A DNA stretch of 64,000 nucleotides from Pseudomonas cerasi (lineage in GTDB: Bacteria; Pseudomonadota; Gammaproteobacteria; Pseudomonadales; Pseudomonadaceae): the NCBI RefSeq assembly GCF_900074915.1, contig NZ_LT222319.1, positions 1,609,001 through 1,673,000 of the forward strand, written 5' to 3'. The notes beneath the pieces are model-generated. The model was not told the DNA's origin and ran no database searches. It saw only the letters and a list, made by a program, of their open reading frames with translations. Position 1 is the first letter of the stretch; every line of letters begins with the position of its first letter. Made by a program: the position numbers and the translations under genes. Below are positions 1 to 7,839 of the stretch, piece by piece.

Positions 1-2
1 AA

Positions 3-941
3 GGACATGTGGAATGGGTCGAGGAGCCGAGTCCGGCCCTCGATGTGGGGCAGGTACGCATCAAAGTGGCTGCGGCAGGTTTGAATCGTGCCGATCTGTT
101 ACAGCGCGAAGGCAAGTATCCGCCGCCGCCCGGCGTCACTCAGACGCTGGGTCTGGAGTGCTCGGGCGTGATCGCCGAAGTCGGTCCGGGTACGTCCTGG
201 GTGGTCGGAGACCGCGTCTGCGCGCTGTTGGCGGGCGGGGCGATGGCCGAAGAAGTGGTGGTCGATGGGCGACACGTGCTGCCGGTACCGGAAGGTCTGT
301 CGCTGCACGAGGCGGCCGCCATTCCCGAGGTCTATGCCACTGCGTGGTTGAACCTGTTCGAGCTCGCCGGGCTCAAGCCTGGCGAGAAGGTTTTGCTGCA
401 CGCTGGCGCAAGTGGGGTTGGTTCAGCCGGGATTCAGCTTTGCAAGGCGTTTGGCAACCCGGTCTGGGTCAGTGTCGGCTCGACCGAACGTCTGGCCTAT
501 TGCGTCGAACTGGGTGCTCAGGGCGGTGTGGTACGCAGCGAAAGCCTTGAAGGCCTGAACGACTTTGCACCGTTCAACGTCATCCTCGACCCGGTGGGGG
601 CGAGCTATGCCGAGCTCAACGTCAAACTGCTGGCCCTGGACGGTCGCTGGGTGCTGATCGGCGTCATGAGCGGCCGCGAGGCGCAGGTGGATCTGGCTCA
701 CGTACTGGGCAAGCGTATCCGGCTGATGGGTTCGACCTTGCGCAGTCGCGACGACACGTTCAAGGCCGACCTGCTCAGCGACCTGGGCCAGCACGTCTGG
801 CCGCTGTTCACTGAGGGCCGCCTCAAGCCGCAACTGGCGAAATCCTTTGCGATCAAGGATGCCGAGGCGGCGTTCGAAGAGCTGGCGACCAACACGGTTT
901 CCGGCAAGATCGTGCTGGTCATCGACGAAAGCCTGGTCTGA
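3..941 (+). CDS. NAD(P)H:quinone oxidoreductase, MDR family (5' end outside window)
   Basis: Zinc-free medium-chain reductase of the quinone oxidoreductase/PIG3 type, which reduces quinones with NADPH in the cytosol. The reading frame is open to the left window edge, so the true start lies a few codons upstream; the GTG at 9 is probably internal. Visible features are the N-terminal GroES-like domain (AAAGLNRADLLQREG), a tyrosine in PEVYATAW, and the Rossmann nucleotide-binding loop HAGASGVGSAG near residue 130. The Zn-ligand cysteines and histidines of alcohol dehydrogenases are absent. The gene ends 20 bp from the convergent HAD gene with no obvious terminator between them. The family call is secure; the physiological substrate is unknown. 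Confidence 0.85.
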   Translation, partial: GHVEWVEEPSPALDVGQVRIKVAAAGLNRADLLQREGKYPPPPGVTQTLGLECSGVIAEVGPGTSWVVGDRVCALLAGGAMAEEVVVDGRHVLPVPEGLSLHEAAAIPEVYATAWLNLFELAGLKPGEKVLLHAGASGVGSAGIQLCKAFGNPVWVSVGSTERLAYCVELGAQGGVVRSESLEGLNDFAPFNVILDPVGASYAELNVKLLALDGRWVLIGVMSGREAQVDLAHVLGKRIRLMGSTLRSRDDTFKADLLSDLGQHVWPLFTEGRLKPQLAKSFAIKDAEAAFEELATNTVSGKIVLVIDESLV

Positions 942-960
942 TCAGGCGGTGCCTCTGGAC

Positions 961-1614
961 TCAGCTCCAGTCGTGCACCGGCCAGCCGGCTTTCTGCGCG
1001 TGTTCCAGTAACACGGCATCGGGGTTGACCACGTTAGGGTGGTCAACCTTGAGCAGCAGCGGCAGGTCATTGCGCGAATCCGAATAGAAACTCGCACCCT
1101 CAAGATTTTCCCCCTCGGCATCCAGCCATTCCATCAGGCGCGTGATCTTGCCTTCCCGATAGGTCAGCACGCCGACGGTTGCACCGCTGTAGACGCCGTG
1201 CTGCACGTCCAGTTCGATACCCAGCACTTCGTCGATCCCGAGGCGTTCGGCGATCGGCTTGACCAAGTGCACGCCCGACGCCGAGATCACCAGAATGCGG
1301 TCACCCTTGGCGCGGTGCTTTGCAATGCATGTGCAGGCGTCGCTGTAGATGATCGGCTCGATGACGTCCTCGACCCAAGGGCCGACCAGATGGTCGATTT
1401 CTTCAGGGGTACGGCCAGCCATGGGTTCCAGGCTGAAGGCCATGTAGTCTTCCATCGCGAGCTTGCCCTCGCTGTAGGCGGCCATCAGTTCGTCGTTGCG
1501 TTGCATGAACGACGTCGAGTCAACCCAGCCCAGGCGACCCATCTGCTCGCTCCAGAGCGTGGCGCAGTCACCACCGATCAGGGTCTCGTCCAGGTCGAAA
1601 ATTGCCAGGGGCAT
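961..1614 (-). CDS. HAD-superfamily subclass IB phosphatase (SerB-like)
   Basis: A 217-residue cytosolic phosphomonoesterase of the HAD-IB group. Motif I DLDETL supplies the nucleophile and acid/base aspartates close to the N-terminus, motif II is the serine of ISASG, and motif III is YSDSRNDLPLL. I start it at the ATG at 1614 (MPLAIF...), which has AGGAG about 8 bases upstream; the frame extends 16 codons further but that would place non-conserved sequence before motif I. Related proteins include phosphoserine phosphatase, but the dedicated SerB is longer, so the substrate is not assignable. It converges with the upstream quinone reductase gene. Confidence 0.85.
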   Translation of the reverse strand: MPLAIFDLDETLIGGDCATLWSEQMGRLGWVDSTSFMQRNDELMAAYSEGKLAMEDYMAFSLEPMAGRTPEEIDHLVGPWVEDVIEPIIYSDACTCIAKHRAKGDRILVISASGVHLVKPIAERLGIDEVLGIELDVQHGVYSGATVGVLTYREGKITRLMEWLDAEGENLEGASFYSDSRNDLPLLLKVDHPNVVNPDAVLLEHAQKAGWPVHDWS

Positions 1615-1741
1615 GTGCGTTTCTCCTAAAAGTCTGTTGAGTCGGCTGTCAGCTTCACGCATGGCGTCTTGATCGGCAAGCGCGTGGCGTTATGCGTGCA
1701 GAACGAATTCAGTTCACGGCGCGTTCAGTTCAAGGCAACGC

Positions 1742-2731
1742 TCAGTTCAAGGCGCAGAGTGCCGACGGTTCAATGTTCAGTGTTACACGCCTTCCGTCCG
1801 GGTGCAGGTCGTCGGCGCTGCGGTTCAGTACGTCGACCACAAGGTCTACGCCACGCGCCTGGACCCGGTAGCGGATGACGTTGCCGAGCAGACTGTGACT
1901 GCGTACTTCGCCTTCCAGTTCGCCCGTCAGGCTCAATTGGATCGACTCAGGGCGGATCGCCACACGGCTGTTGATCGGGCGCTGCATCAGGCGAGTGGCA
2001 TTGTCGGCTTCCAGCAGGTTGTAGTTGCCGATGAAGCCTGCGGCGAAAACGTCCACCGGCGCGGTGTACAGTGTCTCGGCGTCACCGCTCTGCACGATCC
2101 GGCCCTGGTTCATCAGGAAGATACGGTCTGACAGGGTCAGTGCCTCTTCCTGGTCGTGGGTCACGAAAATAGTGGTCAGGCTCAGCTCGCGCTGAATGGC
2201 GCGTATCTGTTCACGCAGGTTCTTGCGAATCCGCGCATCCAGCGCCGACAGCGGCTCATCGAGCAACAGCAGACGCGGGCGAGTGACGAGCGAGCGCGCC
2301 AGCGCCACACGCTGGCATTGCCCGCCGGACAGTTGATGCGGGTAGCGCGTGGCAAAATCGTGCAGCTCGACCATGCGCAGAATCTCGGCAACACGCCTTG
2401 AGCTCTCGTCGGCACCGACTTTCTGAATGCGCAGCCCGAAGGCAACGTTTTGCTCGACGGTCATGTTGGGAAACAGCGCATAGCTCTGGAACACCATGCC
2501 GATGTTGCGCTTTTGCGGCGTGAGCGGCACCAGGTCGCTGCCATCGAGCAGAATGCGCCCGCTGTTTACCGGGGTCAGCCCGGCAATGCAGCGCAATAAC
2601 GTGGATTTGCCGCAGCCCGACGGGCCCAGCAAGGTAACGAATTCGCCCTTCGCGATGCTGCAGTTGATGTCGCTGAACACTGACGTGCTGGCGTAGCTTT
2701 TCTGCAGGTTTTCAATACTGACAAAACTCAT
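1742..2731 (-). CDS. ABC importer ATPase (PotA/FbpC/PhnT-like)
   Basis: Cytosolic ATPase of an importer with two permeases and a binding protein, last gene of the minus-strand operon. It has Walker A GPSGCGKST near residue 36, signature LSGGQCQRVALARS, Walker B LLLLDEPLSALD and the switch histidine in FVTHDQEEA. A TOBE-like C-terminal domain follows (residues about 240-329), typical of the spermidine/iron/2-aminoethylphosphonate importer branch. Its ATG lies just after the stop of the upstream permease, indicating coupled translation. The substrate is inferred only from operon context: a cytosolic phosphoester or phosphonate hydrolase and a UTRA-type regulator suggest an organophosphorus compound. 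Polyamine or iron transport are less likely alternatives. Confidence 0.85.
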   Translation of the reverse strand: MSFVSIENLQKSYASTSVFSDINCSIAKGEFVTLLGPSGCGKSTLLRCIAGLTPVNSGRILLDGSDLVPLTPQKRNIGMVFQSYALFPNMTVEQNVAFGLRIQKVGADESSRRVAEILRMVELHDFATRYPHQLSGGQCQRVALARSLVTRPRLLLLDEPLSALDARIRKNLREQIRAIQRELSLTTIFVTHDQEEALTLSDRIFLMNQGRIVQSGDAETLYTAPVDVFAAGFIGNYNLLEADNATRLMQRPINSRVAIRPESIQLSLTGELEGEVRSHSLLGNVIRYRVQARGVDLVVDVLNRSADDLHPDGRRVTLNIEPSALCALN

Positions 2732-2732
2732 C

Positions 2733-3530
2733 TCAGTCTTTGTCCTTGTTCAGTCGATTGGCGGCCCAGGTCAGCACCAGCACGAAGAGGAAATAGGAAA
2801 TCACCAGCGCGCTGTTGAAGTGACCACTGCTGTTGCGCATGTTGTTGAGGTAGACCTGCAGGGTTTCATAGCGCGTGCCGACCAGCAGGTTGGCGAACAC
2901 GAATTCGCCGAACAGGAACGAGAACGACAGCAGCAGGGCAATCATCAGGCCCTTGCGCAGGTTGGGCAGCACGACCATGAACGCCGCCTGCCAGGTGCTG
3001 GCGCCGAGCAACTGGGCGGCGTCCATCAGGTCTGTCAGGTTGATGGCCTGCAGGTTGTTGGTGATGGCGCGGTACATGAAGGGCAGGGCGACCGTGAAGT
3101 AACAGCCAATCAGAATCCACGGTGTACCGACCATCGCCATGGGGCCTGAGCCATACAGCTGCAGCAGGCCGACCGAGGAGACCACGGGCGGCACGGCGAA
3201 CGGCAGCAGGATGAGGATGTTCATCAGCCCGTCGAGGCGCGGAAAGCAGTAATGCACGACGAACAGCAGGGGCAGAATCAGCACCACCGAAAGGACCAGT
3301 GCGCCGACGCAGACCAGCAACGACTGGCCGAACGCCGTCAGAAAGCGTGGGTCGCTCCACAGCGCCACGTACCATTTGAAGGTCAGGCCGCTGGGCAGAA
3401 TAGTTGCCGACCAACTGGTCGCGATCGAGTACAGGAAGGTGCCGGCCAGTGGCAGCAACAGGATCAGGAACAGCAGGTAGACCACTGTCTTGTGATAAAT
3501 GCTCGCAGGCCCTCGTTCAACGCGTGACAT
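2733..3530 (-). CDS. ABC importer permease, second subunit
   Basis: Inner-membrane permease of 265 residues with about six hydrophobic helices (first at residues about 14-35, YLLFLILLLPLAGTFLYS). An EAA-like cytoplasmic loop around DAAQLLGASTWQAAFMVVLP contacts the ATPase. The ATG at 3530 has AAGGAG just upstream and overlaps the end of the preceding permease gene by 14 bp, so the two are translationally coupled. It resembles PotC/PhnV-type permeases that work as heterodimers with a PotB/PhnU-like partner, here encoded next to it. Confidence 0.85.
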   Translation of the reverse strand: MSRVERGPASIYHKTVVYLLFLILLLPLAGTFLYSIATSWSATILPSGLTFKWYVALWSDPRFLTAFGQSLLVCVGALVLSVVLILPLLFVVHYCFPRLDGLMNILILLPFAVPPVVSSVGLLQLYGSGPMAMVGTPWILIGCYFTVALPFMYRAITNNLQAINLTDLMDAAQLLGASTWQAAFMVVLPNLRKGLMIALLLSFSFLFGEFVFANLLVGTRYETLQVYLNNMRNSSGHFNSALVISYFLFVLVLTWAANRLNKDKD

Positions 3531-4359
3531 GGTAGCTCCTTCTCAACAACCACTGATGGACCACGGTGACCAGGGTCATGAGCCCGACCAGAATCATGGC
3601 CAGCGCGCTGGCCATGTTCGGATCCAGCGTGATATCCCCCGCGACCATCGCCGCGATACGGATCGGCAATACGTTGAAATTGCCGGTGGTCAGCGCGTAG
3701 ACCGTGGCATAGGCGCCCAGCGCATTGGCCAGCAGAATGACAAACGTGCCGAGCAGCGCCGGGGTCAGCACCGGCAGGCCGATGTAGCGCCAGAACTGAT
3801 AGCTGCTGGCCCCCAGCAACGCTGCCGACTCGTTCCAGTCTTCGCGCACGGCATCGAATGCGGGGTAGAGCAGCAGCACGCCGAGGGGGATCTGGAAGTA
3901 GGTATAAAGGATGATCAGTCCGGTCTTGGAATACAGGTTGAAGTCATCGATGATCCCGGTCTGCTTGAGGATCAGGGTCAGCGCGCCGTTGAACCCCAGC
4001 AGGATGATGAACGCGAACGCCAGTGGAACGCCGGCAAAATTGCTGGTCATGTTGGCGAACGAGTTGACGAAATCGCGCAGCCGCGAATCCACCTTGCGCA
4101 GCGAATAGGCACCCAGGATCGAGATGATGATGCCGAACAGGCTCGACCAGAAGCTGATCTCCAGGCTGTACTGAATGGCTTGCCGGTAGAACTTCGAGCT
4201 GAACGCCCGGATGAAGTTTTCCCAGCCCCAGCCAGCATCGCTTTGCAGGCTGTGGATCGCGACCCAGAGCAGCGGTGCGATCTGAAACACGATGAAAAAT
4301 ACGGCGAAGGGCAGCAGGCACAACAGCCCCAGCCACTTGCCTCGGGAAAAGGTTGTCAA
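3517..4359 (-). CDS. ABC importer permease, first subunit (TTG start)
   Basis: Inner-membrane permease with about six transmembrane segments, the first being LGLLCLLPFAVFFIVF; the EAA-like loop is SAALLGASSYQFWRYIGLPVL. I place the start at TTG 4359-4357: it overlaps the TGA of the upstream hydrolase gene (ATTGA) and has GGGAG about 8 bases before it, giving 280 residues. The longer frame beginning at 4425 would put a 66-base out-of-phase overlap over the hydrolase C-terminus and adds no conserved sequence. It pairs with the permease downstream. Confidence 0.85.
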   Translation of the reverse strand: MTTFSRGKWLGLLCLLPFAVFFIVFQIAPLLWVAIHSLQSDAGWGWENFIRAFSSKFYRQAIQYSLEISFWSSLFGIIISILGAYSLRKVDSRLRDFVNSFANMTSNFAGVPLAFAFIILLGFNGALTLILKQTGIIDDFNLYSKTGLIILYTYFQIPLGVLLLYPAFDAVREDWNESAALLGASSYQFWRYIGLPVLTPALLGTFVILLANALGAYATVYALTTGNFNVLPIRIAAMVAGDITLDPNMASALAMILVGLMTLVTVVHQWLLRRSYHVTR

Positions 4360-5162
4360 TTGAGAATCTCCCGGCAGACCGGTTTGTCGTGCGGCACGCC
4401 AAGCAGCTCGCAGACGGTGCCGCACAGATCGATCTGGCGCGGCGCGGCGTCGACATTCAGGCTGAAGGCATCACCGATGACGAACAGCGGCACCTCACGC
4501 TCTTCCGGCAACAGCCCGTTGTGCGAGCGGTCATTGTTCATGCCGTGGTCGGCCGTCACCAGCACTTGATAACCCGCATCCAGCCAGCGTTGCAGGTAGT
4601 CAGCCAGAATGATGTCTGCGCTGCGGGCGCTGTTGCGGTACTGCGCAGTGTCGAGGCCGTGCTTGTGCCCGGCGTCGTCGATGTTCATGGGGTGGATCAG
4701 CAGAAAGTTCGGGGCGTGCCCGAGGCGCAGGCTTTCGGCGTCGGCGAACAGGTGCGAATCAGGGTAGTGATCGGCCCAGTAGAACAGTCCGTGCTGAATC
4801 GGCAGATCCGTGGCTTCCGTATGGCGATCGCGTGCCGGGTCGAACGGGGTGCGGTTGTACAGCTCGCTGACCCAGTGATAGGCCGCTGCTGCAGTGCTCA
4901 GCCCGGCGTCGCGAGCATAGTGAAAGATGCTGCGCTGATTCGACAGGCGCGAGACGTTGTTATGCACGATGCCGCTGTCGATGGGCGCGACACCGGTCAG
5001 TATGCATTCGTAAAGGGGGCGTGAGAGGGCGGGCAGTTCGCATTCCATCTTGTAGAGCGCGGCCCGGCCCGCATCATGCCAGGCTTGCAGGTGCCCCATC
5101 GCATGGCGTGCGACTTCGTAATTGAGGCCGTCCAGCACGATCAGGATGACGTTGTGTTTCAT
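4356..5162 (-). CDS. short cytosolic alkaline-phosphatase-superfamily hydrolase
   Basis: A 268-residue protein of the type I phosphodiesterase/nucleotide pyrophosphatase branch. The metal-site pattern is visible: D11 in VLDGL, a serine (S47) where the family nucleophile sits (PALSRPLYECILTG), D162/D163 and H166/H168 in NIDDAGHKHG, D205-H206 in TADHGM, and H214 in SHNG. There is no signal peptide, unlike periplasmic phosphatases, so it probably acts on a substrate imported by the transporter encoded around it. It is well short of typical phosphonoacetate hydrolase (about 400 residues), so I do not assign that activity. It lies second in the operon behind the binding-protein gene. Confidence 0.8.
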   Translation of the reverse strand: MKHNVILIVLDGLNYEVARHAMGHLQAWHDAGRAALYKMECELPALSRPLYECILTGVAPIDSGIVHNNVSRLSNQRSIFHYARDAGLSTAAAAYHWVSELYNRTPFDPARDRHTEATDLPIQHGLFYWADHYPDSHLFADAESLRLGHAPNFLLIHPMNIDDAGHKHGLDTAQYRNSARSADIILADYLQRWLDAGYQVLVTADHGMNNDRSHNGLLPEEREVPLFVIGDAFSLNVDAAPRQIDLCGTVCELLGVPHDKPVCREILN

Positions 5163-5183
5163 GGGCGACTCGCTTTGAAAGAA

Positions 5184-5204
5184 CGGGCGAGACTGGCTCG
5201 CCCG
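5184..5204 (-). terminator. intercistronic hairpin, possible attenuator
   Basis: A perfect 8-bp stem (CGGGCGAG/CTCGCCCG) with a 5-base loop lies between the binding-protein gene and the hydrolase gene. On the transcribed minus strand it is followed by TTCTTT. Such hairpins after the binding-protein gene commonly keep that message more abundant than the downstream membrane genes; partial termination or 3' protection is inferred. Confidence 0.5.
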
Positions 5205-5240
5205 GAGTACACGACTTCATCCCTGAGCCGCAGGAGAGGA

Positions 5241-6308
5241 TCAGTTCATCTCGATGATGACCTGCTCGTTCCACATCTGCGGCAGCGCTTTGGAAGTTTT
5301 CTCCCACGCCTCTGCGTTCTCGATTGGCTTGGCGTTTTTGTACTGGTCTTGCGGCAGCAGTTTGGCTTGAACATCTTCAGGCAGTTTGATGTGCTCTACG
5401 CGAATCGGGCGTGCATTGCCCTTGGCCAGATTGATCTGACCCGCGTCGCTGAAGGTGTATTCACGCGCCAGCTTGGCGGCGTTCGGATGTTTGGCATACT
5501 TGTTGATGATGGTGGTGTAGCCGGAAATCACCGAGCCGTCCGAAGGGATCAGCACGACGTAATCATCGGGTTTGGTCATCTTGGCTTTGTAGCTCAGGCC
5601 GTTGAAGTCCCAGACCACACCGACTTCGATTTCGCCTTTCTCGATGGTCTGAATGGTCGGGTTGGCCAGCGACAGACGCTTCTGTTTGGCCAGATCGGTG
5701 AACAGTGCCAGGCCCGGTGCGATGTTGGTTTCGTCACCTTTCATGGCGATGGCCGCTGCCAGTACACCGTTGGCAGCCTGAGCCGCAGTGCTCACGTCGC
5801 CGATGGACACCTTGTATTTGCCGGTTTTCAGGTCAGCCCAGCTTTTCGGGATTTCAGAGCCGTGCAGCAGGTTTTTGTTGACGATGAAGGCGATGGTGCC
5901 GGTGTAGGCCAGCGCCCAGTGGCCGTCCTTGTCCTTGGCCCAGGTCGGGATCTGATCCCAGGTAGTTGGCTTGTAAGGCTGGGTAACGCCTTTTGCTGTG
6001 GCGATAGGGCCGAACGCTGCGCCTACGTCGCCAATGTCACCGCTGGCGTTGTCTTTCTCCGCCTCGAACTTGGCGATCTCCTGGGCCGAACTCATGTCGG
6101 TGTCCATGTGCTTGAGGCCATATTTGGCTTCCAGGTCTTTCCAGATGCCGCCCCAGTTTGCCCAGTCATCCGGCATGCCGAGGCTGTTGACCGCGCCTTC
6201 AGCCTTGGCCGCAGCCTCCAGCGTTTTAAGATCCGTGTCCGCAGCCATGACCAGCGAACTCATTGCCATGGCTGAACCGAGGAGTGATGCCAACAAAAGA
6301 TGTTTCAT
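5241..6308 (-). CDS. periplasmic substrate-binding protein of ABC importer
   Basis: First gene of the import operon, 355 residues. It has a clear Sec signal peptide (MKHLLLASLLGSAMAMSSLV, cleavage after VMA-A near residue 23), followed by an extracellular solute-binding fold of the Fe3+/spermidine/2-aminoethylphosphonate class (family I judge from overall pattern, e.g. AYTGTIAFIVNKNLL and the hinge region GVVWDFNGLSYKAKM). The ATG at 6308 has GGAG about 7 bases upstream. Its promoter region holds a 12-bp operator-like palindrome at 6358. The ligand is not determined; phosphonate or phosphoester is the best contextual guess. Confidence 0.8.
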   Translation of the reverse strand: MKHLLLASLLGSAMAMSSLVMAADTDLKTLEAAAKAEGAVNSLGMPDDWANWGGIWKDLEAKYGLKHMDTDMSSAQEIAKFEAEKDNASGDIGDVGAAFGPIATAKGVTQPYKPTTWDQIPTWAKDKDGHWALAYTGTIAFIVNKNLLHGSEIPKSWADLKTGKYKVSIGDVSTAAQAANGVLAAAIAMKGDETNIAPGLALFTDLAKQKRLSLANPTIQTIEKGEIEVGVVWDFNGLSYKAKMTKPDDYVVLIPSDGSVISGYTTIINKYAKHPNAAKLAREYTFSDAGQINLAKGNARPIRVEHIKLPEDVQAKLLPQDQYKNAKPIENAEAWEKTSKALPQMWNEQVIIEMN

Positions 6309-6357
6309 TCGGAGCTCCTAGTGCACTTCTTGAGAAAAGTGTTCGTTGCGGGTTATT

Positions 6358-6369
6358 TGGTCTAGATCA
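6358..6369. promoter_or_regulatory. putative operator 1 for the GntR/UTRA regulator
   Basis: TGGTCTAGATCA matches the perfect palindrome TGGTCTAGACCA at 11 of 12 bases. The core GTCTAGA fits the HutC-subfamily operator pattern GTMTAKAC known for GntR/UTRA regulators. It lies 50 bp upstream of the binding-protein start. A second near-identical site lies just before the regulator gene. Confidence 0.65.
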
Positions 6370-6637
6370 GCAATACCTGAGCCAAGTTAGGCTTTTTGCA
6401 TGACATTTTCGTGTCGTGTTGCACGGACAAAAGCGTTTTTCACGGGCCCCGGCAGTGCCTGGCGCTAAGCGTAGACCATCGCAATGGGCCTGTTGGGCAG
6501 GGGGTTATGGGCTCTTTTCGGCGCAGTTGGCATGCAACGTGATTTGTCCTGTAACAGTACAGTCATGTCCCCGGCCTAGGCTCACGGCAAGGGAGTCAAC
6601 GGCGTTGGCTGCACTGATGTATGCCTCGTAACAGGGC

Positions 6638-6649
6638 TGGTCTAGTCCA
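6638..6649. promoter_or_regulatory. putative operator 2, autoregulatory site
   Basis: TGGTCTAGTCCA also matches TGGTCTAGACCA at 11 of 12 bases, with a different mismatch from site 1. It ends 13 bp before the ATG at 6663, which argues that the regulator starts there rather than at 6621. The spacing suggests autorepression by blocking transcription start or early elongation. Confidence 0.6.
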
Positions 6650-6662
6650 GACGGATACCGGA

Positions 6663-7382
6663 ATGCGCGAAGATGTGCCACGGGCGGTAACAACCATTTG
6701 CCATGCGCTGCAGGAGCAGATCGAACATGGTTTGTTGCCGCATGGCAGCAAGTTGCCTGCAGAGCGCAAGCTCAGCGAGGTATTCGCCACCACCCGCATC
6801 ACCTTGCGTGAAGCGCTGTTGCAGCTTGAGGCGCAGGGGTTGATCTATCGGGAAGAGCGGCGTGGCTGGTTCATCTCGCCGCCGCGACTGGCCTATGACC
6901 TGATCAGGCGTAGCCATTTCCACGCAATGGTCTGTGCCCAGGGAAGGGTGCCGCACACCCGGCTTCTGTCTGCACGCCTGCAACCTGCTTCAGCGATGAT
7001 CTGCGAAATGCTGGAACTGCCGGCGCTGTCGAGCGTGATCCAGATCTGTCGCGCGCGACGGATCGATCAGCGTCTGGTGCTGTATGTCGAGCACTACCTG
7101 AGACCGGAGTTGTTCCCCGGCATTCTCGAACACGACCTGAACGAATCGCTCAGTGAACTCTACGCCCGCCGCTATGACATTCATTACGGTCGGGTGCGCT
7201 TCGACATGGTCCCCACGGCGCTGCACAGCGAAGCAGCCGCTGCACTGAAGGTTTCACTGGGTAGCCCGGGCCTGCGCATTGCACGTGTCAATTATGATCG
7301 GAAAGATCGGTTGATCGACTGTGACCTCGAATACTGGCGTCATGATGCTATTCATGTGCGCGCAGAGGTGCACGGCGACTGA
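6663..7382 (+). CDS. GntR-family (HutC/UTRA) transcriptional regulator, PhnR-like
   Basis: Divergently transcribed from the import operon. The N-terminal winged helix includes LPAERKLSEVFATTRITLREALLQLE, typical of GntR; the C-terminal two-thirds is a UTRA effector-binding domain (PALSSVIQICRARRIDQRLV, YVEHYL, final YDRKDRLIDCDLEYWRHDAIHVRAEV). It probably represses the operon until the imported compound or a metabolite binds, through the TGGTCTAGACCA-like sites. I choose ATG 6663 (239 residues, GGA 7 bases upstream, operator just outside the gene); ATG 6621 is an alternative adding 14 residues without a visible ribosome site. It resembles phosphonate-utilisation regulators, but that assignment is from pattern memory only. 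Confidence 0.8.
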   Translation: MREDVPRAVTTICHALQEQIEHGLLPHGSKLPAERKLSEVFATTRITLREALLQLEAQGLIYREERRGWFISPPRLAYDLIRRSHFHAMVCAQGRVPHTRLLSARLQPASAMICEMLELPALSSVIQICRARRIDQRLVLYVEHYLRPELFPGILEHDLNESLSELYARRYDIHYGRVRFDMVPTALHSEAAAALKVSLGSPGLRIARVNYDRKDRLIDCDLEYWRHDAIHVRAEVHGD

Positions 7383-7839
7383 ATGCCGGTGTGGCAAACC
7401 CACTTCCCAAGCGCGGTCTGTGCCACCGTTAGTTCGCTTTTTTCTATAAATAAATACTCATTTCGTTGATAAGAATGTGTGCAATGTACAGCCTGTTTAA
7501 TAGGTTTTGTATAATGCATACATTTGATTAACAAAAAAAATTAATGAGCGTTATTCTATTGTTGCTGGCGGGGTGGCGTTAAATTAGTTGGTTTTTTTGA
7601 TGAAATGTCCCAGAGTAATTATTCTAGTTTTCAGCGGATTTAAGAAAAATCTTAATATTAATTAATGTTTGTTAATGGGGTGTGGTAGGTTTTTGGTGTG
7701 GAAGGATAGGCGCTGGTTAGTTGGTATTATTTGCACGATCGTTCCACGTTTGGATTAAGGCTGACATGGCAGCTGTCCTATAAAGCAATGCTTGATAAGT
7801 GCGGCTGCTTTTATTTAAAGGATCTATGAGGATGCTGTA
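7383..7839. other. AT-rich spacer upstream of the ice-nucleation gene
   Basis: A 457-bp stretch without a credible gene. From about 7430 to 7830 it is strikingly AT-rich against the GC-rich surroundings, with runs such as AAAAAAAATTAATG and ATTAATTAATG. It must carry the ina promoter, but several -10-like words prevent naming one with confidence. A weak 6-bp hairpin (GTGGCA/TGCCAC, 7391-7426), followed by a T-rich tract, could terminate the regulator transcript. Confidence 0.6.
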
